Notes under the pieces: generated by a model
What the model saw: the letters and a program-made list of their open reading frames with translations, nothing else
Database searches by the model: none
What the model was told of the DNA's origin: nothing
Source: Dipetalonema caudispina
Taxonomy: Eukaryota > Nematoda > Chromadorea > Rhabditida > Onchocercidae
Length of the DNA stretch: 64,000 nucleotides
Direction of reading: 5' to 3'
Assembly (NCBI GenBank): GCA_013365325.1
Contig: JABVXV010000004.1
Coordinates: forward strand, 868,001-932,000
Made by a program: the position numbers and the translations under genes
Shown here: positions 24,839 to 38,200 of the stretch, in pieces
Layout of the letters: each line of letters begins with the position of its first letter
Position numbering within the stretch: the stretch's first letter is position 1

Positions 24839-27800
24839 TCATAATTCATCCTTGTACAACAACGAATAACGCGTTTCCGATGGTTTCAACTGCTTGAATA
24901 TACTCGTTGGTGGTTGCAATTTGTCTGTTTCTTTCGGTACCTGAAATATGAACAAAATAATATCCACCTCATTATGAACTGATTTTCTGTGAAATTCATC
25001 TTTATAGTATGAGAGTATCAAATACAAACTGGTGTCGAAGAAGTATAAAAAATAATTTCCGAAGTTATTAAGGAGACTAAGAAAGAAATGCGCAAATTAA
25101 CAGAACATGACAACTGGCATCATAAACCTATTTCAAGATGTTATGTGCAGTCGCAAAATCACATTAAGCATACACTGCACTGAACAACTTAATGGTCGTG
25201 ATCACGATTTCCTTTATTAACATTATCATTTTCAAAAGATCTGAAACAATCACGTCTACAGATACCAGAATGTACAATATTACATCAGAGGAAGCATGAG
25301 AATGATTATACTTTTAGAGACAGATGGATACATTTAACGTTTGTCAAAATGTCACATGCAGAGGCAACTACAGATGATCACAAACACTCGATAGTATAAG
25401 TGAAAGGGAACCATAATCTCAATATTCACAGTGACGATATATGAGATAAATTCTTACCTTCTCAAGTGCAACATCAGATGACGCTGATGAGGGAAGAGTT
25501 TGTGTCGGATCAGGACCATGATGGAACTCTCGGTGCAATTTCCCCGAATGTAAATCCAAAATGAACTGGCGCAATTTTCCAGGTACTCTGCAATAAAGAG
25601 TTTTTTTAGTAAAAATTAATTGAGCCAACTTATTAAAAGGAATCTTTCCTGATATCAAAAATTGGAATTCCCAGTGAGTTTCCAATGATTATTCTTAAAA
25701 TAAAAAACATTTCGACAGTTACATTCAAAATCTTGAGGTAATACTTTACAGAGAAAACTAGTAAGACATACGTTAATGATTTCATGTCCGGAAAAAGATA
25801 CATATGACGGAAAGAATCTATTGCAAGGATGGGTAAATCTTTCATCGTTTTACCAAGATGCTGCAGAGGATGCACGAATTTCTTACCATCGGCATATAAA
25901 CAATTAATGCTAGCTGCAAAACAAAATTTTTTAGATGTTAGTTACTGCAAAGGAATCTAAGAAATTGAGAATTGTAATTATAATTCGAACTTGAAAGTAA
26001 CTAGTCTTCATTTTCAAATTCTCGTCTACCGCAATATATCAAAAAATTGAACGTTATTCCTTTCCCTCTAATGTTCTTTCTCCTTATTCTCTCAGTAATA
26101 TGATAACGAGTCTGAAATATAAAAAAAAAAAAAAAAAAAAAATCCCTCAAGGAATTCAACATTTTCACGTACGAATTTTCTAAAAAAAATTAGAATATCC
26201 TCCCACATTCCTGTTTAATTTGAAATGTTTACATTTCTGGTCAAAAAGTTCACGAGCAACTTGTTCCGCAAAAATTTTGTCAATTTGAACATCATCTGGA
26301 TGGCGAAATAGAATAAGGAAAGGAAGACCCTCTTCTGTTAATTCTTCAGCATTTTCGAAAGTTATTTCGCGAACAAGTGGTACACATTTGTCTATTATCC
26401 ACTGCCTAAAATAATTTTCCTCATTAAACATAGTGATTTCAAGACATAAATAAAAATGGTAGACTTTTTCTATATCGTTTTTACAAACATTTTTCGCCTT
26501 TTCATTGTTCTTTCTTAACAAAGGTGGATGTAAGATCGTATAGAAAATGACTGAAAGGACAGATAACGTTTTTGTGCATTATTTTCATTTGTTACTTCCA
26601 GAAAAGAATCACGAAAGAAGAGTGAGGTAAGAGTAAAATTTTCCATAAACTAGGAATCTAGACTTGAAAAAAATTATTCACAAACTTTAAAGTCTCAAGA
26701 TTTGCAAGTCCTCCAGTGTATTCAACTCTTTCGTTGCTCTGAAAAAAAGGTTTGAACTTAACCATTATTTCATTATAGTATTCCTCACGAATTACACTGA
26801 TAAATTTAAATAAAATATGGGAAAAGATAGCTGAGATTTCAATACATGTAAATATCCACAAACTTTAGCCAGCAGGTAGAACGACTTGGTAGATAGTACC
26901 GAGTCTTTCTGAAAACTCATCGGCAGTCTTGTTCGTGGCACAGCCACCTTGTGGAAGAGAGGTGCTTAAATTTACTTGGTCAAGTTTTCTTAAAAACCAA
27001 AGAAGTGAAAAACAAACTAACATTTAAAGGCCTAAATTCAAGCCTGTTGCCCTTCGCTAATTCAGGTCGGAACACTTCACCAGTACCGAACCAAAATACA
27101 CAATCATCTCGAAGCAGAGACGCAACTTTTCGATAATTATCAAATTCTGGGCCAGCTGCCTGATCGAAGTAAGCTATGATGTTAAGTTTCTTCGGCTGCA
27201 AAAAAAACTGTTATTTGATCTGAAAATCCGTAAAAAATTTTTGTAATGGATAACGCAGCAGGATGAATGCAGAAAAATAAGTTAAAAGGTTCATGATAAT
27301 AACTTACGTTGATCCGACTATTTAGTTCAGCATTTGATGAGAAATTCTGCATGCCTGGAGCCAACTGCTTCTCGATGAAGACTGCTAAAGCATCCACAGA
27401 TCGCTGTCCTCTAAAAAAAAAAAAAAAAAAACCATTTTGAGAATAACTTCAAAGTCATAGATTCCTTCTCTGGAACAAGTAACCCAGTGAGTTAGCGTAA
27501 AGTCATTTTATTTATATTACATGACAACTGTATGATATCTGTTATCTTACCTGTATTCCTTCTTAACAAGTTCGCCACCCCGAAATAGTTTCAGTGTCGG
27601 ATATTTGCTTACATGATATTTTTGCGCAATGTCAGCTGAAATCAAACTTCATTCAAATACATTAAAACGTTTAATAAGCAATTATTTCAAGCAAGTTATA
27701 TCAAATCTTATCTTAAACGACTTACCCTCTCTGTCACAGTCTACAGTAGCCCAAACAATCGCATTCCCTCGATCCTAAAACATGCTTTTAAGAAAATTCG

Positions 27801-28653
27801 CCACTAATTTCGTTGACATTGTCATATCATTACTCATAATACAAATAAAATATAAGGAAGTACACAGAGAGATAATTTAATATAAATTAAAACCATGATT
27901 TTTCCATTCTAAATACAAAAGTCAATTAGGCAGCTTTCTCATATTAGTAACACAAACATTTTAATATCAAACGGAGAACATGTATTCAGAACAGAAACTC
28001 TTTCTGAATAAACTACTTCAGGAAAAATAACTGGTCTCACTACTCAACAATAATGCCGAAAGACTGACCTTGAATCGATTACTAGCTTCTTCAAATATTG
28101 GCATTAAATGCTGGGAGAAGCGACACCAATCAGCATAAAAGTTCACAAACACTATTTCATAATCACCTGTAAGATAAATATCTGATATATTTCTTAAAAA
28201 CTTCTTCCTTAAAGCAGCCGAAATTTTAGCAATTTTTTTGAACATCGTTTTTCTCTTCCCTCTATTGAAAGTGTAAAAACCCAGAAGAAAAAAGGACAGC
28301 GCAAGAAAAAACTACAGCTAAACTCGCGTAAATTTAAATAGTTGCCTAAGTTTATTGAGAATGTCCGGGCTTCAGTTATGGCGCAACCTAAAATAAGGAA
28401 CTGAAGTCATATGTTCACGACAATTAAGTTAAGCTGTTTTAACTTCTACTACCTGTTTAGACTATCATCTGGAAGTTCTCACAGTAAACAGAGACTATTC
28501 GTTCGTAATTAGAACACTCTACAAAAGTAAGCAAATTATTGAGGGATAAATTGGAAAAATAAAAGAATGGCACAAATTCGAATATTCGAAGAAACTTACG
28601 AAGTACTGATTCAATATTAGCTCCATTTAGTGGAACGACAAGACCCCTTGTTG
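24839..28653 (-). CDS. ERP44: ERp44, thioredoxin-fold ER/Golgi chaperone (5' exon not identified)
   Basis: Eleven phase-consistent exons: 28653-28600, 28166-28069, 27774-27726, 27635-27551, 27410-27308, 27195-27022, 26738-26686, 26405-26233, 25913-25772, 25587-25458 and 24940-24839 (stop TGA). The first thioredoxin domain has VNFYADWCRFSQ; CRFS replaces the CxxC of oxidoreductases, the ERp44 hallmark, so a single reactive Cys forms mixed disulfides with clients and Ero1. Later come DKCVPLVREITFEN, EELTEEGLPFLILF, AIDSFRHMY and LHSGKLHREFHHGPDP, all diagnostic of ERp44. The protein ends in KDEL, the ER-retrieval signal (human uses RDEL). About 390 residues are visible, close to the family's usual 400. 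The signal-peptide exon is missing from this model: the acceptor at 28654 implies an upstream exon ending in phase 1. An in-frame ATG at 28684 reads into the same frame but gives no signal peptide. Confidence 0.93.
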
Positions 28654-28684
28654 CTGAGAGCGAACATACCTGGAACTCTTGCAT

Positions 28685-31600
28685 ATTTATTATTTAAACG
28701 TTAAGGAAATCTAAAGTAATGCTTAAAAACTGAAAGCTGGCAATCAAGGAAATAAGAGTTTTACCAATCTAATACCGCTTCAGATCTTAACTGAATTACG
28801 AAATCTTATTAAAGCGGTGTATAAACAACAAATATCTTTCAGGCCTTTTTCCACAGAACTGAAATGAGTAACGCTGTTATGCGAAATAAAGTAAAGCAAA
28901 CTATAACATGCCAACTTCTACTTTGCAGTAAACTTTCTTAAATTCACTTTAGAAGGCTCCCTTTTGAATATATTAATCATCATCATAACCTAATTGCATT
29001 GCTTAATGAAAAGTCACCATCAGAAGCAGTGATAAGGAAATTCGTGAAATGATTTGATTCATATTCAAGATTGCTTTGCATGAGTGCATACTTTCACCCA
29101 CCGCAAAACCCGCGTCACAATAGAAGATCGATCTATGTACTGCGTCCTAAAAATAAAAATTTTGTAGTTCTAAACTAGTAGGGGCAAAAAAAAGCCATGC
29201 AGGGCATTACCTGAGACCTATAAGAAGTATTTCTCCTGTGAGATCCAGCATTCACTCCAATTTAGCGATTTCTTGATACTGCTACTAACCAACTTTAATC
29301 ATTTGCCTATCTCACTTCAAACCATTAAAGGGCATATTTTAATAGAAATACAAATACTGTGAATGGTAATCGACAAAACAATCATTTTTTCGCAGTATAT
29401 TACTAATGAGCAATTAAACTTTATTAAAATTTGGCCATTCAAAGAATCTAATGAATAAGTCCCAGCACTCAGTCATACTCCACAGTTCCTTTTTTCATTT
29501 TTCCCTCTTTGCCTGATCTTTTCCCTTCCAATATTTCCAGAAATGCGATACGTTTTATATGTTACAAACTGACATCAATATCTATCTCTCGACAACAATT
29601 AAAAAAAAAGAAATCCCAAAAGAAATAACCGGAATTCCTTGCGTATAACTGGAACCGGAGATCATAGACTACGTCACCAATTACGTATTTGCCGTGGTCT
29701 TTGAAAGGGAATTGAGCCATTATGAAATTTCACTTTCCCTGGAGAATAATTGTTCGGGAAATACCGGGTTAATTGTTCCAATGTTATGGTTGGAACATGA
29801 TTACAGAATCAGAAAATATCATGATGTATAAATTTAAATTGAACAAAGATGAAAAATTGGAAATCAAAAATGAAATAAAAAAATCAATGAATGATTCAAA
29901 CAATAAATAAAACAAAATAAATAGTAATAAATGATGGATCGATTTCACCTTGAAAATTGTAAAAAAAAAAAAAAAAAAAACAAAAAAGAAAAAACAAAAA
30001 CAAAAACAAAAGAAAGAAAAAGCGATGAAATAAAAGAATGAGAAAATTTCAATTAGTATTTTGTCTAAATTTTACTCTGATCACATCAAACATTCTCATT
30101 TAAGAAATAGCAAAAGAAAGGAGAAATTTAATTATCATCACCAATCATTTCAATCTTTCTCTTTCTCTCTTCTGTTCTTTTATAATGCAAAACTTATAGA
30201 TATGTAAAGTATTATCATTTGGGGAAACGAGTAAATAACAGCTGAAAGTAAAGTAAGTAATTAAGTAATCGTTTCAAGTAAATTTACCCGTTTTATTCCA
30301 CTTTGTATTCAGCTATATTTTTATTTTTGATCGCTTTATACAAATATACTTCACAATACATATTTGAAATTATTTCAATTATCGTACTTTTTTCAAGCAG
30401 AAAGTCTTTTTTGAATATTGCCCATTTAAGTTGCTTAAATCTTATGCTTCTGATAATGTATGATATTTTAACAGTTTAGTAATTTAATAAATATGCGTCA
30501 TAAGGTTAGAAGATATTACCGCGTATTAATCTCTCAAGCCAAGAAGCCCATTTAGATTATATTTCTGATTAGGCATTCAAACCCAGGAAATATTTGTATT
30601 AAAAGATCAGATATATTTCGTAACTTCTTCAAATTTGCTTGTTTTTACTCAATTAATATGACAGATCAACGACAAATACTCTCATGTCAGAAGTTATTTT
30701 TGCTCTTAATGAATCGAAGATGTGGAAAATATGAGACTAAAATTAACATTGCTAAATAAAGTTTAGAATTTCGAACTTTTCCATTGATTTTTTTTTTTGC
30801 ATTTTAATTGGCTGTTATTGCTATCGAATGATCAATCATTTTTTTCGAAAATGTTCCGGAAAGATTTGATGATCGATTTAAGTACTACCTAAAGTGCGGT
30901 GATTATGGATGAAGCAATCAAAATATGGAACAACTGCTAAGATCGCACTTCAGCTAAGTCCTGAATGTAATAAGTGGAAGAGGTAGCAAAGTGAAAACGG
31001 CGTTCGTAGTCTTGGCGATGATAAATTTCTCCTGCACACGACTAAATTTATCTCAATAAATTGCAAAATTTCTAGGAATTTACAATTTCAATTTAAAGGA
31101 AATAGCATTGAGTTTTTTTACTGAGCAGCTGTGAATTTCGCCGCTAACATTGAACAAAATTGGAAAAATTTTTGGTTTAAATACTCAAGTTTCGATTCAA
31201 ATTTAAATTAAATTAAACTATTCAAGTGGATTCCATTTTTAAACTAAATTTACTTATTTTAAGAAATTCACCACCATTGTTTAGTGTTGGCTGTTCTGCA
31301 ATGCCTTATCTTCCAACTTGGATTGATTACAGACTTTGTCCTGGGACATAAAAATCCTTTCAGTTTGAATTGGATTGCTTTTAACTAAAAGGATCCTGAT
31401 TATTGTCTTATCACTCATTTAGTAGTAATTAATGTAATCAATGAGTACCAAATATTTGTGAATACACGTTCTATTGTAGAACAAAACACAACCAACAGAA
31501 CAATTTGTATTTCTTATATAATGAGTAAAATAAAATGCACCGAAATTCAGTTCAATACAATTCCTAAAAATCAAAACAGATTTCATAAAAGACCTATAAG

Positions 31601-32312
31601 AATGAAAAAAATAAGGTATGCTAATATGATAAGATCAATTATTCAAGCAAGAAGATCCGTCAGTATCTATCAATCACTGTAATTTATCAGTGTCAAAGTT
31701 GCAGATTCAATTTTTAGAGTTTCAATAAAAACATGTCATCAATTCTGTTCTCAGTGTTCTTTCATCGCTAAATTAAAATAAGAAATCATAAGCTTCCAAA
31801 TTGTCGCGAAATTCGCTTTATTCAATCAAATAAATGTTAAAAATAATAAAATTTGATAAATTTTTGATTTAAATTAAAAAAAAAAAACACTGATTTGCAG
31901 ATCTTAATAATATAATTATCGAAACTAAATACAAATGAACTGTACAGCATTAATAAAAATACAAGCAAACAAATTCTCCACTTCCTTTATTAAAATAAGA
32001 ATTAAAATTTCCGAATTAAATTAATTAGGATTATGCAGCATTTACACCATCGAATTTCGAGGAGTTTCATTAGAATTTGCAACACAAAAATCTCTCTGAA
32101 AATTCTGATTTAAAGAAAATTTTCAAATCAAAATTGGGGAGGTACTAATTTTGTAGTGCATGTTATCACTGATTAATCTTGCAATGCGCTATCAGACGGT
32201 ATATACATTTCTAAGTATTTCTTGAATTTAAACATCACCTGTTAATTACTAAATGAATAGTAGGTCATCAAAAAAAGAACACATGAAATTCTTCGAACTT
32301 GAAATTTTTCCG
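28685..32312. other. Intergenic stretch between the ERp44 and cysteine-rich genes
   Basis: About 3.6 kb, AT-rich with several long A runs (for example near 29960). The missing ERp44 signal-peptide exon should lie in the first part. A moderately GC-richer block at about 29620-29790 could be a promoter region. No other exon was supported on either strand. Confidence 0.5.
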
Positions 32313-32942
32313 CTATAAACATCGGTAAGTAAATGCATATAAATGATTTAACCAAGCTTCCACACGGATTCGCTGATAACCTCGTTCACATTTACAGAAG
32401 AGAAACGTTTTAACTACGGTGGTCAGAGCTTCACCGGATTCATGAATCCGGCCAATAACACGAATTAAACTTCGTGTTCCATGACATGGACGCTTAAATA
32501 TATCGTCCACCCGATCGCAAAATACCAGCGTAACCATTTCATCCAATTTGATGATATTTTCTTCTGTCAAATGGCAACTTGTATCATTTGGACATTCGCA
32601 AATCCTTCCACTTGTTAAGTTAGCCGCTTTTGAAAAATCGAATATATGTCTGGGTGCAAAAAATTCGTCATACAATGGCGAATCACCCGTATCAGATCTA
32701 ACATTCCTTTCAAAAGTTTCTTCTGATCTTAATAATGGGTAAGAGCGAAGTTGCGCATCACAAGCCATTTCAAGTTGTGTACAAATATTAACAGCAAAAA
32801 CGGCTTTTGTGGAAAATAACAGTAAAAAAATAAATATTAGTTGAATTAATATGCATAATCGTCGAAAGCGTAATACTGGAGGAATCGATAATCGTTGAAA
32901 TATACCAACTAAACTATCAATGATTATGGCTTGCCGTAACAT
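32313..32942 (-). CDS. Uncharacterised cysteine-rich secreted or type II membrane protein
   Basis: One open frame of 209 residues starting at the ATG at 32942 and ending just before the AT-rich sequence at 32312. It is unusual here in needing no intron. Residues about 30-50 form a strong hydrophobic segment (ILIQLIFIFLLLFSTKAVFA) preceded by basic residues. It is either a signal peptide with a long n-region or a type II signal anchor, which would put the C-terminal part outside the cytosol. The exported part carries paired and spaced cysteines: CTQ...MACD, then ICECPNDTSC, VTLVFCDR, KRPCHG, FCKCERG and a C-terminal YRCL, with N-glycosylation sequons at NLT and NDT. I do not recognise the family. 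The frame stays open upstream to an acceptor (ccatttag) at 33000-33001, which may receive a spliced leader or join an upstream exon. Confidence 0.62.
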   Translation of the reverse strand: MLRQAIIIDSLVGIFQRLSIPPVLRFRRLCILIQLIFIFLLLFSTKAVFAVNICTQLEMACDAQLRSYPLLRSEETFERNVRSDTGDSPLYDEFFAPRHIFDFSKAANLTSGRICECPNDTSCHLTEENIIKLDEMVTLVFCDRVDDIFKRPCHGTRSLIRVIGRIHESGEALTTVVKTFLFCKCERGYQRIRVEAWLNHLYAFTYRCL

Positions 32943-33001
32943 GCCAATTTCTCGATAAAACAGCTGTTCCACACCGAAAGCTATTTCTTGAAACTGATAC
33001 T

Positions 33002-35260
33002 AAATGGAACGGAAAATGGTTCTAAAACTTGAACAACAAGTGGTAGCAATAGCAACAACAGCAGCAATGAGTGGCAGGAAGTAGTGCCAGGGCAATACTG
33101 TAACTCAGGATGAACCCTTTCAAGATTTATGGGTACATGAGCAGGAAATGGATAAACAAATAAATTAGTGGGTTGATTCGATAAAAAACAGTTCATTTTT
33201 AGTTCAATCTAATGATATCATATCAATCAAGATTATCACGTCTTGTACTACACCACTCCACCTCTTTCATAAGTTTTAAAATGACTCCATTTTCTGGTTA
33301 ATACTTGTATTAATTAGCCTAACTGAATATTTATATGATGAGCCAAATTAAGCTGCTAAATTGCTTATTGAAAATTGACAGACATCAATTTTAATTCATA
33401 AAATTTATCGTTCCAAAAAACATTATTTTTTCTTCCATTCACTCCCGAAAGTGTATACTCATTCTCCACTATATAAGCACAGCTCAATTCTCATTTCTTA
33501 TTCCTTTCTTCTGATAGATTGGAATAGAAATACTGCCAACACCACTCAATAAAGAAAAACTTCTGTTTTTAAATTTTCACTTCATTTAACATTTTTTAAA
33601 AGCATGCTCTTGTACAAATAACATCTAGTTCCCATAATATCTTGACGTGATCTTCCATTATCAGCTCACGCATGTCTCAAAATCAATCAGTGAATAAAGA
33701 AATATGCCATTAGTTTGCAATGAAGAAGATTCTCAATTATTATTCATTATCCTTTACGGCAAGTTTTGGAAACTAAAAACTATCCAATCTTTGTAGTCAA
33801 GTATCAGACATATACGCATAGTTGATTAAAAAGACTGGGCAGTTTTCATCATCGATGAAAGGCTGTAAACAATGCCTTACATGGTACTTATGTACTGTGA
33901 AATAAGATTTTCATTCGACAGAAATATGATTGCATCTATAAATATACCAACTGAAAATCAGTTCAGTCCATGTTTCCGTCACACATGGAAGGAAAAAGCA
34001 ACAAAATTTTCAGTATGAGTGAAGGAGAAAAGGAAGGAAGAGAGGAAGAAGAGGAAAGGCTGACTTTCCTTCTTGTAACAAATATTACATCCCCAGTGGT
34101 GGAAATATCGAAGCCAACATCTCCCAAATCTAAAAAAATCCGTAATCTGGATCTGAATCTCCTTCCAAAACTCCGTTAATTTACCAAACAATTTACTAAA
34201 TTATATAGCAAATGAAGACAGAAACGTATGGGTGCACCGAGATATGAAGGAAACCCCCTACTGGTACGTTATAAAATACTGAAATAAGCTGAAGATTCGA
34301 GACCTAAAAATCATCGATATTTGTTGGTTAGAAAACTTGTGACACAGTGAACAAAATTTTTTAAATTTCACCGCTGAGACACTTCTATCGCTGTGCACAA
34401 AACAAGACCCAGAACTGGAGACAGATCAAGAAACCGGGGTGGGCTACAACAGAACTTCAGATTTCAGAATCCAAAACTTAAGAAATCAATATCAGTCCAA
34501 AAATGGAAAGATAGACCACAGCACAATTAATGAAAAATTTTACCTAACATAAATGAAAATAATTAAAACGAGCCAAAATAAAACTATTACAATTGAAAGA
34601 TTATTCATCATCTAAGTATTATACAATTACTGAACCCATAAGGTTGAATCACTGAAGTGAGGCACTAGAATCCCATCTTCTCCTTAAAAGCCTAAAAAAC
34701 GAAGACTCAGTAAACTTTCGGGTTTAATCAAAAATATTTTCCTTAAAATGGGATAAAGCCCGGAAAATTTCTTTAGAGTTGCTTATGTCTATTATTTAAA
34801 AAAAGATGCAACACTAAACACCAAGCAGATCATTATCACTTTCAAATTTTAAAAATTCGAGACGATCAAGAACTTTCCAATTCTTGATAAAACAAATAAG
34901 CGCAAAACCTATTTAATCATTTCCATCTTAGGTCTAAAACCCAATGAAATTAAGAAATCCCTCCTAAAAATTATTTGTAACTTTCCCTAAATCACAAACG
35001 ACAGAAAGACTTGAAGTATTATAAAAATCTTTCTTAAAAAGTAAATTCAGTTAAAGACCACATATTATGATGCAACAGAAAAAAAATGATCATACCCATG
35101 CAGGAGCTATAATCAGTTATCCTCAGTCAAGATATTCATAAATGCATCATGATAAATTGATAGAAACGAAATAGGACGGGAACGGGGAAAAGGAACAAGA
35201 AAGAGAAAAGGGAGAAAAACATTGCTGAGAAGTGAATTTTCAGCGTCCCGTCCATAACAT
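33002..35260. other. Intergenic stretch upstream of the cysteine-rich gene and downstream of ari-1
   Basis: About 2.3 kb. Contains the ari-1 3' UTR next to 35261 and the presumed promoter of the cysteine-rich gene next to 33002. A CAA/CAG-like patch at about 33030-33070 gives a spurious leucine run on the minus strand. No exon or mobile-element coding sequence was recognised. Confidence 0.5.
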
Positions 35261-38200
35261 TTAGGCGGTGAACCTCCAGAAATCATGCTCCACCCCTTCT
35301 GCACAATGCTTTAGCAGTGTTGTACGTCTCTGTTCCACGTAACGATATTTATCCTGCACCTGAAACAAATGATGCATGTAAGTCATTTTCCTCTCCGATA
35401 GATATATGGACACTGCAGTAAAACAATAAGTCGATTAATCAAACTGCCAAAACTATCAGTGCATCCTATGTCATGGTAGTGATGCGGCCGTACATCTCTC
35501 TGTGAATCGAAGAGTCAACCGTTTTTTCGAAATCCACCACTGACAAAAAATTACCTTTTGTTTCAGACTAACGAGATTTTCATGGTCTAGATCTCTTTCC
35601 AAAAATTCCGACAACTGTTCGGTGGCATGTTCCAGATCACGCTGATTCTCTTCAAATATCACCGATTGGTTATCTTTTTGTAAATAAAACGCAAATGCAT
35701 AAGTATACATCAGCGTACGACGACATTCCGAAAGAACATCAACTGCTTTACGTAAAAACTGCACCTCGATCCAAGACATATTTGCCTGTTGCATGACTTC
35801 CATTTTGGACTTTACAATTGAGTAGAGCTGAAAACAAGGAAATCATGAGACCAGAAAATTGCTAGGATTAAGCTTCGAGTGTTGAAAAGTGGATCTTCGA
35901 AAATTACGATTAAAAAAGGACACTCAAAAAAATTTTGCCAAAACAAGTACAGGGATTAACTTGGGTATGTTATCTTCCACCGTATCCTGCATTCCTCGAA
36001 AAGAATTAAATATTGCTCATAACCAACCGAGACTCCCTGCTTGTTTTACTTTTAAATTTGAATGGCCTTTCCTGCACACTCACTTTATGCTCCAATTTCA
36101 AACTTTGCTGATGATTCATATATCGATTGTAATAGTGCAAGTATCTCTGAAGTGCAGCGCGACTTCGTTCTTGTGCATCACGTGCTTGTTTCGCCAATGT
36201 ATCATCATATCGGTTACAAGAATACCAAGAACTGCCGTGCGGTTCCCACGGACCAAGACACATCCAACAAAATTCCATTTTACAAGCCACATTCTTGCAT
36301 GTCATGTGGTTGCACCCACCGTCCTTTTCTATTGTCACCTACAAAAAAGGGAAAATTCTTGTTTTCAAAGGCTAAGCTCCTTATTCAGACTCCAATAATA
36401 TTCCAGAATATAGACTGAAGACTATAATGGAAGTGAATAAAACATACAGACAAACAGGACTTACACAATATCCTTTCCTTCCCCCTTACAGTCTTAAGGT
36501 AGCGACTCGTATTTCATATCTCCCGAACTTCTCATTTTTTGAGCAGATATCGAAACTGCTGCACATTCCTGCGGAAGTTCTACATTTTCGACAGTTCGCA
36601 CAACGCTGTGGGATTATGAGCTAATAGTAACACTAGTCTCAATCACTAACACATCTCATGAGAAAAAAAAATTGATCAAATCGAAAGAGGGAAAATATAA
36701 ATCTGAACTCGAAGTTCAAAGCTGTTAAATGAATAGTTCACCTGACATTTGGGGCATTCTTTGGTATTTGCTGATATCCAATTACTCGTCTCACTGTCAT
36801 CATTGCACTTTTTAATCCATAGTTTCAGAAGTCTACAATTGACAGGTTCGTGCCATTCGTGTCCACATGCGAAACAAAAAACTGTACCACAAGTACATTT
36901 GACGGGACGCGCTTCCAAATGTCCTACTTCAACAACACGTCCACAATCGGCAGCTGGGCACCACCGCAACAAACGATTACACTGGAACTGAATAATTGAA
37001 AGAAAACGATTCAAATAACTCTTTAAGAATTCATAAGCTTTCCACGAAAATTTCACTAAAACATCTCACTGCAATGTGGATGTATCAAAAGCTAAAAAAC
37101 TTTGACATTGAAGCATTTTTAAAGATATTTTAAGCAAATCATAGAAACACTGTTCTGTGCGTTGACTGAAGATTTAGATAAGCACATTAGCAAATAATTG
37201 CGAAACCATAATTTGATTTTCAAAATACCTCTACGAAACTATTGATTATCAAACGGCGATATCTTTTCTTAGCATTTTCGCTTTTCACCAGCGCCAAAGT
37301 TTTCTCGTCATCAACTATGATTGGGCAATTGTGTTGTGGGCAGGCTACATGCGCTCGGCCTTCCTCCATAATCTGAATTTAAACGATAAATCTCAATTTT
37401 CCTTCATTCTCGGAAGACAAAGGAGAGGCTGTCAAGTGGACAATAATTTGTAATTAGAGTTCTGATCAGATTCATCCCTGCTACGTGTCTCCGACTTTCA
37501 CTCACCGACCTTAGTAGTTAAATAAGAATCCCAGCATGGATAACAGAAACGATGATTGCATTGCAAGCCAGTCAAAATGGTACGATTACAGCAAATGACA
37601 CAGGTATCAACAACATCTGCAAGCCCTTCATCACCGCGACGTGCCACTTTAAATGGTGAAATGATGTTGGCGTCCAAGAAAAACGAATCCATATCAGTGC
37701 TTTCGTAAAACCTTCAATGTTTTAGGGATCTCAAGAAAAATAAAAAGTACAGCAAGATTTGAAATTTTATTCAAACATAAAACTTTGCGTAAGACACAAA
37801 CTGTGTGATAAGGGACGGAAGTCACCAATTTTGAATAAAACATACTAATCAAAAAGTTTAAAATAATTCGTAGAGAACAAAAGAATACATACCTTTCTAG
37901 TAAACTTTCTTTGTTCCACTTATAATGATGCAAAAGTAATCTACAGATAGTAGCCGATAGACGTAATACTGATGCAACATCCTCTATGATTTTATTCATT
38001 TCCAACGCCACCTTTTCGGCATCCAACACCTACAAGAACTTTTTTCAATAAACAATGCGCCAGTACGCCTTCCAAATTCTGGTAACACATCAAATTTTTT
38101 TAATGCATGTTATTTCACACGCAATACTGGATAGATCAGATTAACTCCAAGTGGTTATAGCTTGAGCAAGTATTGACGATATTCAGCAGAAAAATGTATG

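Noticed and set aside
32981..33196. Minus-strand frame with a leucine run that looks like a signal peptide
   Set aside because: The leucines come from a CAA/CAG-like patch; the frame ends before the cysteine-rich gene and does not join it in phase.
33970..34191. Overlapping 70-codon frames on both strands
   Set aside because: Purine-rich tract (GAA/GAG runs) opens both strands; no coding signature.
34220..34480. Patch of unusual composition resembling degraded coding sequence of a mobile element
   Set aside because: No reverse transcriptase, transposase or terminal repeat could be identified, so no element is called.
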